From NCBI GenBank assembly GCA_021413735.1, contig JAIOPV010000042.1, positions 22,486-86,485 on the forward strand: a stretch of 64,000 bases of DNA, in the 5' to 3' direction. Made by a program: the position numbers and the translations under genes. The first letter of the stretch is position 1. Each line of letters begins with the position of its first letter. Below are positions 50,901 to 57,911 of this stretch, one piece after another. This DNA is from Planctomycetota bacterium. Its GTDB lineage: Bacteria > Planctomycetota > Planctomycetia > Gemmatales > Gemmataceae. The notes beneath the pieces were generated by a model. The model saw only the letters and a list, made by a program, of their open reading frames with translations. It made no database searches and was not told where the DNA came from.

Positions 50901-51387
50901 GGCGATTCAGGAACGCGATCGCACCATCAACGAAGCCGAGGCCGACGCACTGCGGACACGTCGCCGTGCGGAAGAGAGTGCGAACCGTGTGCTGAAGACC
51001 GCCGAGGCGATGGCCTACACAAAAGAGGAAGCCGCGAAGGCTGACCGCGATGCGTTCCTGGCGTGGCACGCGGTCCGCAACAAACTCGCTCCGCACGAAG
51101 AAGCCGCGCTCGCGGTCGAAAAGGATCGTCGTGTGAAGGCCGGCGAAGATGCCGCGGCCGTCGAAAAGGATCTCGCATTGCGACGCGAGAAGACGCTCAT
51201 CGAGCGGCGTTTCCTGATCGAGAACCACCTTGCGATTCAGGCGGTTGTCGATGTGCTGCGACTGCGAGACAAGGTGCTGATCGACATGCCCGACGTTCCC
51301 GTGCGGCGAAACATCTTCCTCGTCGATCCCGCTGTGATGGGGATTCCGTCGCTCGTCGCTCCGCGAGTGGGAGAGAAGGAACCGTGA
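47980..51387 (+). CDS. heavy-metal P-type ATPase fused to an HflK-like SPFH domain
   Basis: The 1135-residue protein joins two modules. Residues 1-745 are a P1B ATPase: CPC at 312-314 in the transport helix, phosphorylated Asp356 in DKTGTLTEG, and GDGIND at 600-605. No N-terminal metal-binding domain is present. Residues about 752-773 form an extra membrane helix, and 775-1080 an SPFH/HflK domain (EVGIVQKFGRPVADLEPGL, a long charged coiled coil, LLIENHL-type end). HflK normally modulates FtsH. Residues about 544-590, just before the hinge motif, come from an in-frame palindromic repeat. The frame is open throughout. The metal is not determinable; CPC fits Cu, Zn, Cd or Pb. Confidence 0.88.
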   Translation: MHREVSHTDEPFRSESPLGLYLLTAIVGGLLAVDLWLQLADWLGGRGISTYVWNPKPFGLRYALLAAVIGGARVLYGSLEALFEGRVGADLALAIACLAAILIDEPLVAAEVVFIGLIGECLEAFTFARTQNALGKLAELFPIRCWVLRDGAEVRVFTADVIVGDKVVVKVGGRIPVDGVVVDGRCAVDTSAITGESLPTEKSPGDEVLAGCIVLNGSLTVEARKVAKETVAGRVISLTAQALKDKAPLQSHADRLAKYFLPVVLGLAMLTFLANVYFQLNIAPAAGVAKPTLKVAAKLATFPALAVLVVACPCALILATPAAIIAALGRLAGTGVLIKGGSALERLAGVTAFAFDKTGTLTEGKLELGDVLPLGEVTANDVLATAAAAEQGSEHPLARVILAAANDKALSLVTATEFRVHPGGGVAALVGGRAVVVGTRRLLEEQKIAISPAAIAALEQLDTAGQTSLLVAADGVILGLIGARDKIRPEAAEVLAELRALGMSPVALLTGDRAAVAKVVAEQVPVTEVHSELLPTQKAEWVAGYSPSPLAGEGSSRSERVRGTADGSVGTSPLTRLEDSPPSPARGEGKDKTHAVAFVGDGINDAPALARATVGIAVGGTDIAAEAGDIVLMGEPLRPLPLLVRLSRETVRIIQQNIIVFGFGVNIVGVILTGWLWPLLGSSDAWNKKAPLAGVIYHQLGSLLVLLNSMRLLAFERTSPTSTVARVRDSARRFDNWLGRFSVDELLHGLLHRWKAVSSGLAVLALLGWLSTCFAEVDTGEVGIVQKFGRPVADLEPGLHLRWPWPIETVTRIRPAEVRTVEVGFRTLTEEQTKRVGRPAGASGNTWASGHGDEIARVTDEAVMITGDDDLVEVLATVRYHVTDPRQFLFGVRDADSLVRAEAESVLREVVAGRRFTDVLTTRRADVEADSLGRLRRRLDLVAVGGIGVNIDGFTLHDVHPPPGVVESYHKVAKAIQERDRTINEAEADALRTRRRAEESANRVLKTAEAMAYTKEEAAKADRDAFLAWHAVRNKLAPHEEAALAVEKDRRVKAGEDAAAVEKDLALRREKTLIERRFLIENHLAIQAVVDVLRLRDKVLIDMPDVPVRRNIFLVDPAVMGIPSLVAPRVGEKEP
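49611..49751. repeat. palindromic repeat inside the P-type ATPase coding sequence
   Basis: CCCTCTCCCCTTGCGGGAG opens the unit at 49618, GCTCGC-GAA-GCGAGC and GGGTGAGGGGT follow, and ACCCCTCACCC and a second CCCTCTCCCGCAAGGGG hairpin close it at 49745. The two terminal hairpins are near-identical and inverted. About 47 residues of Ser/Pro/Gly/Arg-rich sequence are added without breaking the frame. Confidence 0.9.
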
Positions 51388-51402
51388 TCGAAGTCGTTTC
51401 GT

Positions 51403-51426
51403 CTGTGGACCGCCCGCGGTCCACAG
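51403..51426. terminator. strong hairpin between convergent ATPase fusion and AAA genes
   Basis: An 11-bp stem (CTGTGGACCGC with GCGGTCCACAG) with a 2-base loop lies 16 bases after the ATPase-SPFH stop. AAACGCCAAACAC at 51461-51474 next to it looks like a single leftover heptad arm. Confidence 0.6.
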
Positions 51427-51471
51427 CGTTTAACCACTCCGCCATTCCCCCCTGCTTCTAAACGCCAAACA

Positions 51472-53121
51472 CTAGTCCATGCGAACCTTGGCCCCGAAGT
51501 CCTTCTTCTCGGCGCTGATGAAGTAGGTCGAGCACGCCGCGTCGATCAAGTCCGGGCTGAAGTTCACTCGCTCCATGTTGTACTTCGCGATGCTCATCAT
51601 TTGATCGAGTAGGTCTCGCGGTTGGCACATCCGCAATGGTCGCTTTGTCGGCTTGTACCACTTGGTGATGAGGTAATCGATGCCGCGATCGTCGTATTCG
51701 ACGCGTTTGGCCTTACACACCAATTCCCAAATGCGGCGATACTGCGATTCGTCGGGGTCGCGAATCTCAATCTTGAACTTGATACGCCGCAAGAACGCTT
51801 CGTCGGCCAACTGGTGCGGGTCGAGGTTCGTGCTGAAGATCAGCAGTTGGTCGAATGGAACCTCAACCTTCGTGCCGCTTGTCGTGTTCAGGTAGTCGTA
51901 CTTCTTCTCCAACGGCACGATCCACCGGTTGAGAAGGTCCATCGCGCGAACCTGCTGACGTCCGAAGTCGTCGATCATGAAGATGCCACCGTTGGCCTTC
52001 ATCTGAAGCGGTGCTTCATAATACTTTCCGACCGAGTTGTACTTGAGGTCGAGCATCGGCATTGTCAATTCACCACCGACGATGATGGTCGGCCGCTTGA
52101 CGCGAAGATACCGCTGATCGTGGTTCCCGCCGCGTTTCAGGATGTTCTCGGCTGCCTCGCGTGCCGTTTCTTCCTCGGCAACGGCAGCGTGTTGAATCGG
52201 ATCGTACACCTTGATGATCGAACCGTTCGCCTCGACCGCGTGTGGAACGTAGATGGCATCACCCATCAGGCGTGTGATGCGCTCCGCGACGCTCGTCTTG
52301 CCGTTGCCTGGGTAGCCGAAGAAAAAGATCGACTGTGCCGAGTTGATCGCCGGGCCAATTTCGTTGAAGACATCCTCGGTCATGATGAGGTCTTCAAACG
52401 CCTTGGCAATGCTGCGGCGCGTGACGACCAACTTCTTGACGGTTTGTGCCAGAACGGACTCGACGTAATCCGAGAACGGAACGGGCAACGCCCCGATGTA
52501 GGTCGTCTTCTCAAGGCAGTCACGGAGTGCGTCTTCGCCCTTGGGCGGCTTGATCGCATACACGAAGCCAGCGTCGCCGCTGTTGCCACGCTGCGCGACG
52601 ATGTCGATGAGGCTCTGCTTTCGCATCGACTGAAACACGGGGTTGAGCACCGGGAACGGCACTGCCATCGAGGCCGCCAACTCGCTGCCGGTGATCTGCC
52701 CACGGCTATAGATCGTGCGAAGTGCCAGTTCAAAAATGAAGGGGAGTTCGACGCCAAGGTCTTCCCACTTGGTCGGCACTCGCGGCGTGTAGGAATTCCC
52801 GGTCAGCGGCATCGACTCTTCATCGCTCGGTGGAGCATCCCCGAGAAGAGTGACTTCGTCGGTGAGGGTGCCGGTTCGCTCGGCGTCGGCGAGCAGGCTC
52901 TCGAAGTGCATCTTGTGCAGTGAAAGGTGAGCGATGGCTTCAGCGTCGCCCTTGGTTTCGGCTTCGGCGAGGCAATCGAGAACGGCCGGGGCAATAGCGT
53001 ATTTCACCCCGTCGAGGTACATGTGATGCAGGTACTCTCCCGGTCGGACGTAGCAGTCCGGGGTGTGGTACGGCATCTGAACCATCTGCTGGTAGAATTC
53101 GTTGGCGATGATGAATCGCAT
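51472..53121 (-). CDS. AAA-family ATPase
   Basis: The 549-residue cytoplasmic protein has an N-terminal region of unknown fold (1-240), then an ATPase core with Walker A GYPGNGKTS (about residues 270-278), Walker B GGIFMIDDFG and a sensor segment LLIFSTNLDPHQL, followed by an Arg-containing lid (AFLRRIKFKIEI). Such ATPases occur in planctomycetes and cyanobacteria, sometimes near pilus or secretion genes, but no such neighbour is here. The client is unknown. It is divergent from infC across a 420-base gap. Confidence 0.8.
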   Translation of the reverse strand: MRFIIANEFYQQMVQMPYHTPDCYVRPGEYLHHMYLDGVKYAIAPAVLDCLAEAETKGDAEAIAHLSLHKMHFESLLADAERTGTLTDEVTLLGDAPPSDEESMPLTGNSYTPRVPTKWEDLGVELPFIFELALRTIYSRGQITGSELAASMAVPFPVLNPVFQSMRKQSLIDIVAQRGNSGDAGFVYAIKPPKGEDALRDCLEKTTYIGALPVPFSDYVESVLAQTVKKLVVTRRSIAKAFEDLIMTEDVFNEIGPAINSAQSIFFFGYPGNGKTSVAERITRLMGDAIYVPHAVEANGSIIKVYDPIQHAAVAEEETAREAAENILKRGGNHDQRYLRVKRPTIIVGGELTMPMLDLKYNSVGKYYEAPLQMKANGGIFMIDDFGRQQVRAMDLLNRWIVPLEKKYDYLNTTSGTKVEVPFDQLLIFSTNLDPHQLADEAFLRRIKFKIEIRDPDESQYRRIWELVCKAKRVEYDDRGIDYLITKWYKPTKRPLRMCQPRDLLDQMMSIAKYNMERVNFSPDLIDAACSTYFISAEKKDFGAKVRMD

Positions 53122-53541
53122 CTAACGGTGCTCCTTCGGGCGGGTCGAACCGTTCAGAGGAGTGCAATCCTGTTCGGTTGGCAGACTTACACCGCTGCAT
53201 TCACAAGGGCTCCGACCCGGCACCAGGATATAGAGTACACGGAAGTTTCATCGTCTGAAAGGTGTTCGCGTTGGGGATCGGATTTTGACTGCCCGAGAGC
53301 GTCAAACGCTTGCAAAGCCTCTTCTGGCTCTTTTTCTCGACGCGCTGTTGACGACATGAGTACGACAAGTTAAGTGTATTAAGTTAAGGGATCTTCCCGA
53401 ATCCCGAGCCTGACAGTGGATCGTCACTCGGAATCGGGAACCGGATAATCGGGCCGGCATCACCCCGATCCTGAGTACGGAGATACAGCAATCCCTCCAT
53501 TCGATCGCAATGCCGCACCACGCGGCCCGGCTGGACCCCGG
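53122..53541. other. gene-free divergent region between AAA gene and infC
   Basis: No gene, tRNA or repeat of the known families was recognised. A loose plus-strand promoter match is TTGACG at about 53351 with TAAGTG 17 bases later, 165 bases before infC. The AT-rich patch 53365-53395 is the likeliest promoter zone. Confidence 0.4.
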
Positions 53542-54276
53542 ATGAACGAACAAATCCGCATCAGTCCCATCCGCCTCATCGGCGCTGAAGGTGAACAGCA
53601 CGGAATCGTCCCGACTGCCCAGGCTCTGGAGATGGCCCGCGAGGCCGGTCTGGATCTCGTCGAAGTGGCCGACAAGGAACGGCCGCCCGTGTGTAAGATC
53701 ATGGACTACGGCAAGTTCAAATACGCCCAGTCCAAGAAGTCGCACCAGAAGACACACCAGCAAAAACTCAAAGAAATTCGCGTTCGCCCGAAGACCGGCG
53801 ACCACGACATCGACACCAAAATCGCGCAGGCTCGGAAGTTCTTGGAGCACAGCGACAAGGTGCAGGTGAATGTGTTGTTCCGCGGCCGCGAGATGCAGCA
53901 CATCGAGGAAGGCCAGCGGGTGATGAACCAGCTCCTCGAAGCCTTGTTGGAGCACTGCAAGGTCGAGTCGCCGGCCCGGATGGAAGGCAAGCGAATGGTC
54001 GCGCTTCTCGCACCGAAGCCGGGCGGTGGCACAGCCAAGCCTGCGTCCCCACCGAAGCCGAAAACCGAGAAGACCGAAGGCAAGCCAACTGAGAAGCCAG
54101 AAGCGAAAGCGGAGAAGGCTCCCGCTGCGTCGAACGGAACTCCTCCCGCGGCGGCACCTGCGAAACCCGCTGCGGCTGCGGCAGAAGCCACCCCGACACC
54201 GGCACCAACACCGGTTGCGACTCCTGCTCCTGCGAAACCCGCAGCGAGCAAAGCGAAGCCAGCAGCGAGCGGATGA
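53542..54276 (+). CDS. infC: translation initiation factor IF-3 with long C-terminal tail
   Basis: IF-3 binds the 30S subunit and checks start codon pairing. Residues 1-170 are a complete IF-3: [60 protein letters not shown] and FRGREMQH. Residues about 172-244 are a Pro/Ala/Lys-rich tail absent from most IF-3. The start is ATG, not the rare AUU used in E. coli. It heads the classical infC-rpmI-rplT operon. Confidence 0.97.
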   Translation: MNEQIRISPIRLIGAEGEQHGIVPTAQALEMAREAGLDLVEVADKERPPVCKIMDYGKFKYAQSKKSHQKTHQQKLKEIRVRPKTGDHDIDTKIAQARKFLEHSDKVQVNVLFRGREMQHIEEGQRVMNQLLEALLEHCKVESPARMEGKRMVALLAPKPGGGTAKPASPPKPKTEKTEGKPTEKPEAKAEKAPAASNGTPPAAAPAKPAAAAAEATPTPAPTPVATPAPAKPAASKAKPAASG

Positions 54277-54284
54277 CAGTTCAA

Positions 54285-54316
54285 GCTGGTCGGCGCATAA
54301 ACTCGCGCCGACCAGC
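54285..54316 (+). terminator. 12-bp hairpin after infC
   Basis: GCTGGTCGGCGC and GCGCCGACCAGC are perfectly paired around 8 bases, followed by a weak pyrimidine tract (CCTTTCC), 9 bases after the infC stop. It may attenuate or process the infC-rpmI transcript. Confidence 0.55.
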
Positions 54317-54375
54317 CCTTTCCGACGACACCAATCGGTTCTACAATCATCAGCTACCGAACGGAATGCCGCTCG

Positions 54376-54400
54376 AACCCCAGGACCGCTCCTGGGTTTT
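54376..54400 (+). terminator. terminator-like attenuator upstream of rpmI
   Basis: AACCCCAGGA-CCGC-TCCTGGGTTTT gives a stem with one bulge followed by T residues. It lies about 170 bases before rpmI. L20-dependent control ahead of rpmI-rplT is known in E. coli and Bacillus; equivalence is inferred from position. Confidence 0.5.
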
Positions 54401-54572
54401 GTGCGTTTTCAGTTCCTGTCGTTGCGAATCGCACGGCACCCCCGCGAGAAAGCCGAACGGTTCGGTTGTCTCGCCCCCAGGTGACGGGGGGACTTCAAGA
54501 CGGCTGCATCGGTTTCACGTTAAACCTTAAACGCGAAACGGATCGCCGCTCCCCCTCACGGAGAATTCCCCA

Positions 54573-54779
54573 ATGGCAACCAAGAACAAGACGAACAAGA
54601 GCGTCAAGAAGCGGATCAAGGTGACGGGCACTGGAAAGTTGAAATACTCCAAGGTGGGCCGTCGGCACTTGAACGCACACATGACCGCCAAGCGAAAACG
54701 ACAGCTCCGTCGGGCCGGTGTCATCGGTGACCGTCCGAAGGTGCAGAAGAAGTACAAGATCGCGCTCGGCGTGTTGTGA
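54573..54779 (+). CDS. rpmI: 50S ribosomal protein L35
   Basis: This is a 68-residue basic protein of the large subunit. Family signatures include KTNKSVKKRIKVTGTGKLK at residues 6-24, RRHLNAHMTAKRKRQLR and a hydrophobic C-terminus. GGAG lies about 10 bases before the ATG. It lies between infC and rplT. Confidence 0.97.
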   Translation: MATKNKTNKSVKKRIKVTGTGKLKYSKVGRRHLNAHMTAKRKRQLRRAGVIGDRPKVQKKYKIALGVL

Positions 54780-54783
54780 CGGT

Positions 54784-54907
54784 GGTGTTTAGTGTTTGGT
54801 ATTTCGTGTTTTGCAATGTTCGGGACACCGCTCGATGTTCCCAATCTGCGAAGCACAAACACCAGACGCGCTCAACAAACCAAAAACACAAAACACTAAA
54901 CACCAAA
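54784..54907. repeat. inverted heptad-repeat element 8 (GGTGTTT class)
   Basis: The left arm at 54784-54811 (GGTGTTT, AGTGTTT, GGTATTT, CGTGTTT) and the right arm at 54873-54907 (CAACAAA, CCAAAAA, CACAAAA, CACTAAA, CACCAAA) fill the rpmI-rplT gap almost entirely. Confidence 0.9.
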
Positions 54908-54925
54908 TACGAAGAGGATTGAATC

Positions 54926-55309
54926 ATGCGTGCGGGTAGTCCAAAAGTGCAGGCCGCTCGTCGAAAGCGGACTCGCAAACTCACCAAGGGATTTCGCGCC
55001 AGTCGGCACAATTTGTTCCGAATGGCAATCGTTACGCTCATCCGTTCGCGGGTGTATGCGTTCCGTGACCGCAAGGCGAAGAAGCGCCAGTATCGCCGGA
55101 TGTGGATCGTTCGCGTGAACGCCGCGTGCCGGATGCGAGAGATGCGTTACAGCGAGTTCATCCACGGGTTGCAACTGTCGTTCATCTCGTTGGATCGCAA
55201 GTCGCTGTCCGAGATCGCGATTCACGATCCGGGCACGTTTGACAAGCTCGTCGAGATCGCGAAGAAGGCCGTCGCTGCAGCGAAGAAGCCAGAACCAGCG
55301 AAGAAGTGA
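54926..55309 (+). CDS. rplT: 50S ribosomal protein L20
   Basis: L20 is an early 23S rRNA-binding assembly protein and often an operon repressor. The 127-residue product shows RRKRTRKLTKGFRASRHNLF, KKRQYRRMWIVRVNAACR and MRYSEFIHGL. The N-terminus (MRAGSPKVQAA) is divergent from the usual MPRVKRG. GAGG lies upstream of the ATG. It is the last gene of the infC operon. Confidence 0.96.
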   Translation: MRAGSPKVQAARRKRTRKLTKGFRASRHNLFRMAIVTLIRSRVYAFRDRKAKKRQYRRMWIVRVNAACRMREMRYSEFIHGLQLSFISLDRKSLSEIAIHDPGTFDKLVEIAKKAVAAAKKPEPAKK

Positions 55310-55348
55310 GTTCGGCGTCCCATGCGTGGGACGAGGAGCCTGCTGAAG

Positions 55349-55408
55349 GCGAGCCGCGACCGCAAGGGAGCGGTTCACCTGTCCCGCTCCCTTGCGGTCG
55401 CGGCTCGC
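55349..55408. repeat. 25-bp perfect inverted repeat after rplT
   Basis: The arms 55349-55373 and 55384-55408 are perfectly complementary (core GCCGCGACCGCAAGGGAGCG) around 10 bases. It sits between convergent rplT and the esterase gene and could end both transcripts. The composition matches other planctomycete-type palindromes here. Confidence 0.85.
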
Positions 55409-55469
55409 CAAACGCCTCTTTCCCCACCGCGCGGAGTGGAGTCCGTCAATGGCGGATCAAACACTCGCG

Positions 55470-56210
55470 CTATTTTTCTTTTAGTGGATGTGCCTCGAAG
55501 AATGCGTACAACTGCTCGTTGATCTTCTGTTCGGACGCCCACATGTGGCCCAACCCCGCAACCTCGACGTACTTCACCTCGTGCTTTTCCTTCGTGTACT
55601 TGTCCCGATTCTCGCGGGCCATCTCGACGGGTAGCAGTTTATCCTTATCGCCGTGAACAATCATCACGGGGAACTTGCGGTCGGCGTTGACTCCGCCAAG
55701 CGTTTGCAGTCCGAGCGGCCCAGAGTGCGACGCAACCGCCGCAATCGTCTTCGAGCGTTCCTTACCGACCAGATGCGCGAAATAACCGCCGTTCGACATG
55801 CCCAGAACATAAATGCGATCCGGGTCGATCTTGTGTCGTGATTTCACATCATCGAGCAGTGCGTCGAAGAACGCGAGATCAGCCTTTACCTTGTCGGGCA
55901 GTAGTCCCCAGGCTTTCCCCTTCGCCTCGGGGTAGACGAGGACGAACTTCTTGTCGTCCGCGAGGTCATCGAGTTTCGTGTACTTCGGCATCAGATCCTT
56001 GCTGTCGATGCCCATGCCGTGGAACGCGATCACAAGTGGTGCAGGCTTCGCCAGATCGACCGACTTCGGCACCACGAGCCGGAATGTCCGCGTGTCCTTC
56101 CCGACCTTGATGGATTCGTCTGGGAAGGTGCCGTGCTTACTCATCGGCTTATCGTCGGCCGCTGCGAGTGGACCGGCGAACGCGACAATCAGAAGTGCTG
56201 GGCGGATCAT
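55470..56210 (-). CDS. secreted alpha/beta hydrolase (PHB depolymerase/LpqC-like esterase)
   Basis: The 246-residue protein has a signal peptide (MIRPALLIVAFAGPLAAA) and an alpha/beta-hydrolase core: oxyanion region PLVIAFHGMG, nucleophile elbow GMSNGG (Ser about residue 138), acid in HGDKDKLLPV and catalytic His in GLGHMWAS. Such enzymes cleave polyester or feruloyl-type esters outside the cytoplasm; the substrate here is unknown. It is a monocistronic-looking gene with a 108-base gap to the M48 gene. Confidence 0.85.
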   Translation of the reverse strand: MIRPALLIVAFAGPLAAADDKPMSKHGTFPDESIKVGKDTRTFRLVVPKSVDLAKPAPLVIAFHGMGIDSKDLMPKYTKLDDLADDKKFVLVYPEAKGKAWGLLPDKVKADLAFFDALLDDVKSRHKIDPDRIYVLGMSNGGYFAHLVGKERSKTIAAVASHSGPLGLQTLGGVNADRKFPVMIVHGDKDKLLPVEMARENRDKYTKEKHEVKYVEVAGLGHMWASEQKINEQLYAFFEAHPLKEK

Positions 56211-56317
56211 GTGGGAACTCGGAGCTACCCCGAGCTACCCTCCGTGACTCACAAGGGTTTCATCACACCTCCGTGGCGGCCCAAGCCTTCCCAGGGTTTC
56301 AGCAAAGCACACTCACC

Positions 56318-57862
56318 TCACAAGACTTGTAACAACTCGTGCCAGCCGACGGTGTCGCCGAGAGCGTAGAGCGTTGCGGCCAGACCCAGGATCAATCCCC
56401 AACGCAACACCGTCACCGCTCGCTGGAATCGTCGCTCCTTTTCGGGATCGCCAATCAAGCTCAATAAGAATGCCACTCGCCGCGACATCGTCGAATGCTG
56501 CCACGCACGCAGCCAACTCAGAAAGCCCCGCACCATCGCTCCGAGCGACGCACGACCCTTTTCAGCTTCGGGGTCGCCGTGAGTGTTCACCAACCCGACC
56601 CGCTCCAGGGCACGCACAAACGTGCGGATTCCCGTCGGGCACAGCCCTTGCGCTCGCTCGGGATACACGGTCGTCTCGTCGTGCCCCGTGCAGATCGACT
56701 TCCCACACGACACGGCCCGGCAACCGTACACATCCGCTTGCCGTTCGCAGCGTCGCGACAAATAGCCGAACACGAGGAACAAATACGTTCCCAGCAGTAG
56801 CATGGGCGGCAACGCAAGCCATCCTCTCGCCCACGCCGGAGGCTTCACTCCGGACGCCGACAACTGCTGATAGAGAAGCAACACCACTGCGGACAACACG
56901 GTCATGCTCAGGCCCAGGAACACGGCATACAGCCAGATGTGTCCGTGCTTTGCGTGCCCAACTTCGTGCCCGAACACCGCGTCGAGTTCATCCGGCGGCA
57001 AGTCTTCGAGTATCCGATCAGTGAAGATGACGTACCGCACCTGTGGCAACAGACCCACGATCATGGCGTTCGCAGTGGCTCCGTGCGTCGGCCACAGCAG
57101 GAAGTCTGTGCAGCGGAAGTGCAGCCGGGCCGAGAGCGCTTCGAGGTTGGTTCGTGCTGGGCCGGTTGGCAGTGATTTCAAACCGAGTAGCGGCTTGATG
57201 AGCAACGGCATGAACAGAATCAGCACCGGGAACATCGCCACCGACGCGAAGCGATACCAATCGGCCTGAGTGGTTTCGGGATCGAAGCGAGCGATCGTCT
57301 GCTGAGTAACGAACAGAATCACAGGCAGCATCACCATCAGCGCGAACTGCCGGAGGTTGTTGAAGAAGTAACCGAGGCGACTCCAGAATGCTCGTTTCAC
57401 TGGTCCCAGCGAGCTTGTCTGGTGAAGCATTCGTTCGGCGTCGTAATAGATGGTCCACGCGGCGAACAGGATGGCGAAGTATGGGCCGGGGACGAGCAGT
57501 TCCGCGAACGGCGCCAGAAGCGGATCACCGTCGTAATCCACGCGACCGGCCATCACGAATGTTTGCTGCACGTACCAGCCCCACCCGAACACGAAGATGC
57601 AAATCGTGACGAGCCCGACATTCACGAAGAACATGAGCCTGCGCAGGCGGACATAGACATCGGCGACTTCAGACTTGCGTGAGGGTGATCGGCGAAGCGT
57701 GCGGACTACCCAGACCCTGAGTGTCAGGGATGCGAGTAGAGATACAAGGAGAGCACCACCCGTGAGCCAGACGGCGCTTTCCGCGCCACTGCCGACGGAC
57801 GACTCGGGCCACCTCACCGGCGCGCACGCGACAGCAAGGGCAAACACCAGAAGGATTGGCAT
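56318..57862 (-). CDS. M48-family membrane metalloprotease
   Basis: The 514-residue zinc peptidase has several membrane segments flanking HEVGHAKHGH (the HExxH motif, about residue 310) and a third-ligand region CERQADVYG. This is the Ste24/HtpX class, which degrades damaged membrane proteins. The start MPILLVFALAVA at 57862 gives a hydrophobic N-terminus and avoids overlap with the upstream gene, whose stop is 49 bases away. It is probably cotranscribed with the helicase-like gene. Confidence 0.85.
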   Translation of the reverse strand: MPILLVFALAVACAPVRWPESSVGSGAESAVWLTGGALLVSLLASLTLRVWVVRTLRRSPSRKSEVADVYVRLRRLMFFVNVGLVTICIFVFGWGWYVQQTFVMAGRVDYDGDPLLAPFAELLVPGPYFAILFAAWTIYYDAERMLHQTSSLGPVKRAFWSRLGYFFNNLRQFALMVMLPVILFVTQQTIARFDPETTQADWYRFASVAMFPVLILFMPLLIKPLLGLKSLPTGPARTNLEALSARLHFRCTDFLLWPTHGATANAMIVGLLPQVRYVIFTDRILEDLPPDELDAVFGHEVGHAKHGHIWLYAVFLGLSMTVLSAVVLLLYQQLSASGVKPPAWARGWLALPPMLLLGTYLFLVFGYLSRRCERQADVYGCRAVSCGKSICTGHDETTVYPERAQGLCPTGIRTFVRALERVGLVNTHGDPEAEKGRASLGAMVRGFLSWLRAWQHSTMSRRVAFLLSLIGDPEKERRFQRAVTVLRWGLILGLAATLYALGDTVGWHELLQVL

Positions 57863-57911
57863 ATGAGTAGTGTACGCACCGCCTAGGTTCTGGCGGTGCG
57901 GTGAAATGCAA

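Noticed and set aside
53130..53220. tRNA-like segment with GGTTCGACCC and a CACCA end
   Set aside because: Acceptor and T-arm stems do not pair on either strand.
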